Below, one piece after another: positions 61,336-64,000 of a stretch of DNA of 64,000 nucleotides; position 1 is the stretch's first letter, and each line of letters begins with the position of its first letter. The notes beneath the pieces were generated by a model. It saw nothing but the letters and a program-made list of their open reading frames with translations. It was not told the DNA's origin and searched no databases. The translations under genes were made by a program, and so were the position numbers. The stretch covers positions 3,616,200-3,680,199 of the forward strand of contig NZ_LT635801.1 of assembly GCF_900128495.1 (NCBI RefSeq). Reading direction: 5' to 3'. The DNA comes from Bacteroides ilei. GTDB taxonomy: Bacteria > Bacteroidota > Bacteroidia > Bacteroidales > Bacteroidaceae.

Positions 61336-62691
61336 ATGAGAACAAATATCATCTTATTCAGTCTTGTATCACTTTTATTCTTTACGCCAAGAATGAAAGC
61401 ACAATCAAATACGGCTAAACATGATTTTACACATAAAGAAAACGGCTGGTATCTTGTATTAAGAACAGACAGCATATCTGCTAAACCAATCATAACGGTA
61501 AAAGATATAGTTGGATTAAAACTTGAAAAGGACTATTACGGCAAATATGCCATTAGCGGACGAATTAGCAAGCATAAGATCAATAAGTGGGCAGATGCTA
61601 CAGAAAAAGCAATAGGGAAACAGATTGCATTCGTATATAACGACTCCATTATCTCAGATCCACAGGTTAATGGCAGGATAGAAAGCGGTGCATTCATGAT
61701 AACGTCCCAATCAGACCAGAAACTGCCTGAAATCTATAAAGGCATAATGAAAGAAAAATCAGACTCGATTGAAGTCATTTTCGATGGCTGGGAAAAAGAT
61801 TCTCTATACTATGAACTATCCTCTGAAGAAAGAGATTCTATAAATATGGGTATAGACTATTGGGAGGCGAAGGCATGGGTAGATATGTCTTCAAAGCCTG
61901 ATGAGCACTACTGGTACAACATAGAGGATTCTTCTGAATATGTGAAACTGGAAAAGGCTCTGGAGGATGAGCTTGATAGAACGAACTACAACAGCAACTC
62001 TTCGGACTATATGAAGTCTGAAGCCTACAAAGCCTACAAACAATATCTGCACGAGAACAAAGACTATATAAACCTGATGTTCCAAGGCTTTCTGTTCAAT
62101 AACCTGAAGGGACTGCATGCCTATCTGGTTGATGACATAATACAATCCAAGTATCCTTCTGCGCCAAGTATAAGAAGCTATATTGACAAAACAGACAATG
62201 CGGATGATGAGAGGTTTGCCGTATATGAATGGCAACGGAAAGTCTGGTTTCTGATGAACACGACAGGAGAAAACAATACAGTAATGTCTGATGACCAGAA
62301 AGCAAGGAAAAGAATTGATAAGATGATGGAGAAGGCAAACAGGTATAGAGAATCCATTACCGATACTACATATCTGCAAACTACTGTTGAAATGTCGTAT
62401 TCTGCAATAGACGCATTGAATGCTGACGGTTATAATGACGATTATCTATATAATCAGGTAGCATATCTCGCAGCCTTAGACAGAGCAAGAAAATACCTGT
62501 CGGAAAAGGATGGAAAACTGATATGCTCATTGTCTTCACCGGAAGACATTAATGTACGAAAGGACTTGTATGACTTTATTTTAGATTTATTCCAGCAATG
62601 GAATGAAATGCTTGATTCGGGAAACTTCAAGATTATAAAGGACGAAAAAGGGTTACTAACAGTTGTTTATAAAGATTATGGAAATAAATAA
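61336..62691 (+). CDS. Large secreted uncharacterised protein
   Basis: 451 residues. Signal peptide MRTNIILFSLVSLLFFTPRM then KAQ. The first ~130 mature residues are beta-rich and similar in style to SecDF-P1-head-like modules (DGWYLV type: ENGWYLVLRTDSISAKPIIT); the rest is helical. It ends overlapping the next gene by 14 nt. No defined family or activity. Confidence 0.55.
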   Translation: MRTNIILFSLVSLLFFTPRMKAQSNTAKHDFTHKENGWYLVLRTDSISAKPIITVKDIVGLKLEKDYYGKYAISGRISKHKINKWADATEKAIGKQIAFVYNDSIISDPQVNGRIESGAFMITSQSDQKLPEIYKGIMKEKSDSIEVIFDGWEKDSLYYELSSEERDSINMGIDYWEAKAWVDMSSKPDEHYWYNIEDSSEYVKLEKALEDELDRTNYNSNSSDYMKSEAYKAYKQYLHENKDYINLMFQGFLFNNLKGLHAYLVDDIIQSKYPSAPSIRSYIDKTDNADDERFAVYEWQRKVWFLMNTTGENNTVMSDDQKARKRIDKMMEKANRYRESITDTTYLQTTVEMSYSAIDALNADGYNDDYLYNQVAYLAALDRARKYLSEKDGKLICSLSSPEDINVRKDLYDFILDLFQQWNEMLDSGNFKIIKDEKGLLTVVYKDYGNK

Positions 62692-62932
62692 AATTATCAA
62701 TGATATTTTCAAGATAGTTCTGAATATCATCCTAATAACTATAGCGGTATCCTGTTTGGTTCAGGTATTTTCAGGTGACTTTACCTCAATCGGTATATTA
62801 TACCGATTAGTAATAGTGGGCTTATGCATATTTACCATATTCAATAAGAAGTACAGATACTTTGGTGCTTCTTTATTGTTGTTACTGATATTTATCGCAT
62901 ATATATTTCAGCAAAATAACATACCAGGTTGA
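62678..62932 (+). CDS. Small membrane protein coupled to the secreted protein
   Basis: 84 residues with three membrane helices (IVLNIILITIAVSCLVQVF, GILYRLVIVGLCIFTIF, YFGASLLLLLIFIAYIF). ATG 62678 overlaps the upstream stop by 14 nt, so the two proteins are made together. Small membrane proteins in this position may be immunity or anchoring partners; nothing proves it here. Confidence 0.55.
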   Translation: MEINKIINDIFKIVLNIILITIAVSCLVQVFSGDFTSIGILYRLVIVGLCIFTIFNKKYRYFGASLLLLLIFIAYIFQQNNIPG

Positions 62933-63009
62933 AGGAAGCCGTTTCTACTTTTCTTCCGAATGTGCACGTAAACCTCATATACAGCTCAATTGCTGTACAG
63001 GGAGCTTGA

Positions 63010-63246
63010 ATGGCCAGCAGAGCTTCATTGGTAACAGCATATTGGGACAACGTATGCAACAGAGGCACATATTATACCGTGAAAAATGCTATGGAAACCA
63101 GACGAAAGGTCACCAATCTACATACAGGAGAAATGATAACTGTGGACTCATTTAAGGGAAATAGCAAGACTGTCATAAAAAATGAACTATGTCCACAGAG
63201 GGCAAACAATTCCATTGGAAGCATCATGCATACAAAAGTTGAATAA
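63010..63246 (+). CDS. Doubtful small protein
   Basis: 78 residues, basic, no recognised motif. The stretch TYYTVKNAMETRRKVTNLHT is protein-like, but the first residues are not. It may be the remnant of a longer gene. Confidence 0.3.
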   Translation: MASRASLVTAYWDNVCNRGTYYTVKNAMETRRKVTNLHTGEMITVDSFKGNSKTVIKNELCPQRANNSIGSIMHTKVE

Positions 63247-63262
63247 CTTACTGAATAGTAAA

Positions 63263-63466
63263 TTATAAACTTTCCTTTAACCAATCAGTCTGTCTTTTCC
63301 CCCTTCTTAAAGAATATGGGTGTTGTCCATACAGAATTGCGATATTCCCCTTTGCCATAATAATTGATAGTGGCGTCCAGCGAGGCATGTCTTTGATTAT
63401 TTCCAATACTTGATTATCCCATTCCTGTATTCCACAACTTCGCACAACATCAGCCTCATATACTTC
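63263..63466 (-). pseudogene. TonB-like C-terminal remnant
   Basis: After a stop the minus frame reads EVYEADVVRSCGIQEWDNQV then LEIIKDMPRWTP, the pattern of TonB C-terminal domains in Bacteroidetes (VLxxIxxMPRWxP). The segment lacks a start and adjoins the gene at 63475 in a different frame, so it looks like the shifted end of a broken gene. Confidence 0.35.
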
Positions 63467-63474
63467 TCAACACC

Positions 63475-63996
63475 TCATGTTACATCATAAGGAGGACGTT
63501 GACGGATAAACTCACCATAAACCCGACCGACAAGCGTGTATTTTGCAGAATCACCCTTATCATGCGTTATATCTTCCTGCAAAGGCATAACAAAATTCCG
63601 ATATTCCATAGTGTACTTCCCATTGATAAAAAACACCTCCCAGGGATAAATGGATTTCAGCGTTTCTTTGAGGGCAAGAGCCAGCGGATGATTCCCGTCA
63701 TTTATCATTTCCTGCGAAGAACGCAGATAAATGAAACGTACGTCACAGTCTATAAAGTGACCGTCGGCTGTCAATTGGATATCACTTAGCGAAAAACGAA
63801 TCCGTTCTCCACGGTACTCAGGAAACCGCTCCCAAGGAAACCGACGCACAATCTCCCCATATGCCTTTGTCAAATTCATTCCGGCTCTCCGGTAATTATG
63901 ATAAGTCTGCGTTTCCAGCACTTTACCGTTCCGGACGGTCAGTACCTGTTCCGTTTCCATGTTACGGTCGAAACCGTCATGCACGTATCTCACCAA
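63475..63996 (-). CDS. Uncharacterised protein, partial at window edge
   Basis: 173 residues visible; the frame is open up to the edge and may begin outside. Mixed alpha/beta with RAGMNLTKAYGEIVRRFPWE and FIDCDVRFIYLRSSQEMIN. The ordering next to the TonB-like remnant suggests a two-domain protein broken by a frameshift near 63470. Confidence 0.45.
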   Translation of the reverse strand: MVRYVHDGFDRNMETEQVLTVRNGKVLETQTYHNYRRAGMNLTKAYGEIVRRFPWERFPEYRGERIRFSLSDIQLTADGHFIDCDVRFIYLRSSQEMINDGNHPLALALKETLKSIYPWEVFFINGKYTMEYRNFVMPLQEDITHDKGDSAKYTLVGRVYGEFIRQRPPYDVT

Positions 63997-64000
63997 ATCT

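Noticed and set aside
63010..63246. Continuation of a gene across 62932-63246
   Set aside because: A clear stop ends the membrane protein at 62932, and the next frame has no credible start signal; kept only as a doubtful entry.

Overview
The window is a Bacteroidales chromosome segment, most likely Bacteroidaceae. The evidence is an arginine operon with argR, argG, argC and argD side by side, promoter -7 boxes of the TAnnTTTG type, A-rich ribosome binding regions, an OMP_b-brl-type TonB receptor, and a CTnDOT-type transfer operon (traE to traQ).

Layout. Positions 1-15998 are mostly ordinary core genome: the 3' end of a 5S rRNA with its terminator, a MATE exporter, proC, a leftward SpoIIM / membrane protein / DUF4129 / DUF4350 / MoxR / DUF58 operon with a divergent RDD gene, the leftward arginine operon with an embedded GNAT gene, then a methyltransferase and a PAS-LuxR regulator. 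Positions 16.3-22.1 kb are AT-rich accessory DNA: a PH-domain protein, an immunity-like protein, an extra Lgt followed by a lipoprotein, and a TonB-linked receptor. Two of these genes share an 18-bp palindromic operator.

Positions of about 22.1-56.7 kb are a conjugative element. Its left half holds rightward operons of poorly characterised genes, among them a 1000-residue DNA methyltransferase-helicase fusion and a J-domain protein. Three of these transcription units start behind a copy of the same structured leader of about 130 nt (22591, 27692, 35482), with compensatory base changes between copies. Its right half is the leftward transfer operon traE-F-G-(unknown)-I-J-K-L-M-N-O-P-Q-lysozyme. 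The two halves converge on a terminator near 41.24 kb. Cargo (two acetyltransferase fusions, two secreted proteins) has been inserted at that junction between repeated terminator segments. A recombinase-in-trio (RIT) element has then split the lysozyme gene, leaving both halves, 28-bp inverted ends and an 11-bp direct repeat. No relaxase, coupling protein, ICE integrase or traA-D is seen, so the element looks incomplete within the window.

Positions 57.1-64 kb are another AT-rich accessory patch: a Crp-type regulator, lipoproteins whose leader peptides match the one at 18.7 kb, an IS1380-family insertion sequence, a GNAT enzyme, a secreted protein followed by a small membrane protein, and a degraded gene at the edge.

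The strongest candidates for something undescribed are the three-copy structured leader, the integron-like build-up of cargo at the convergent terminator, and the shared leader/spacer cassettes of the lipoprotein loci. Everything here comes from reading the sequence; no database search was run.
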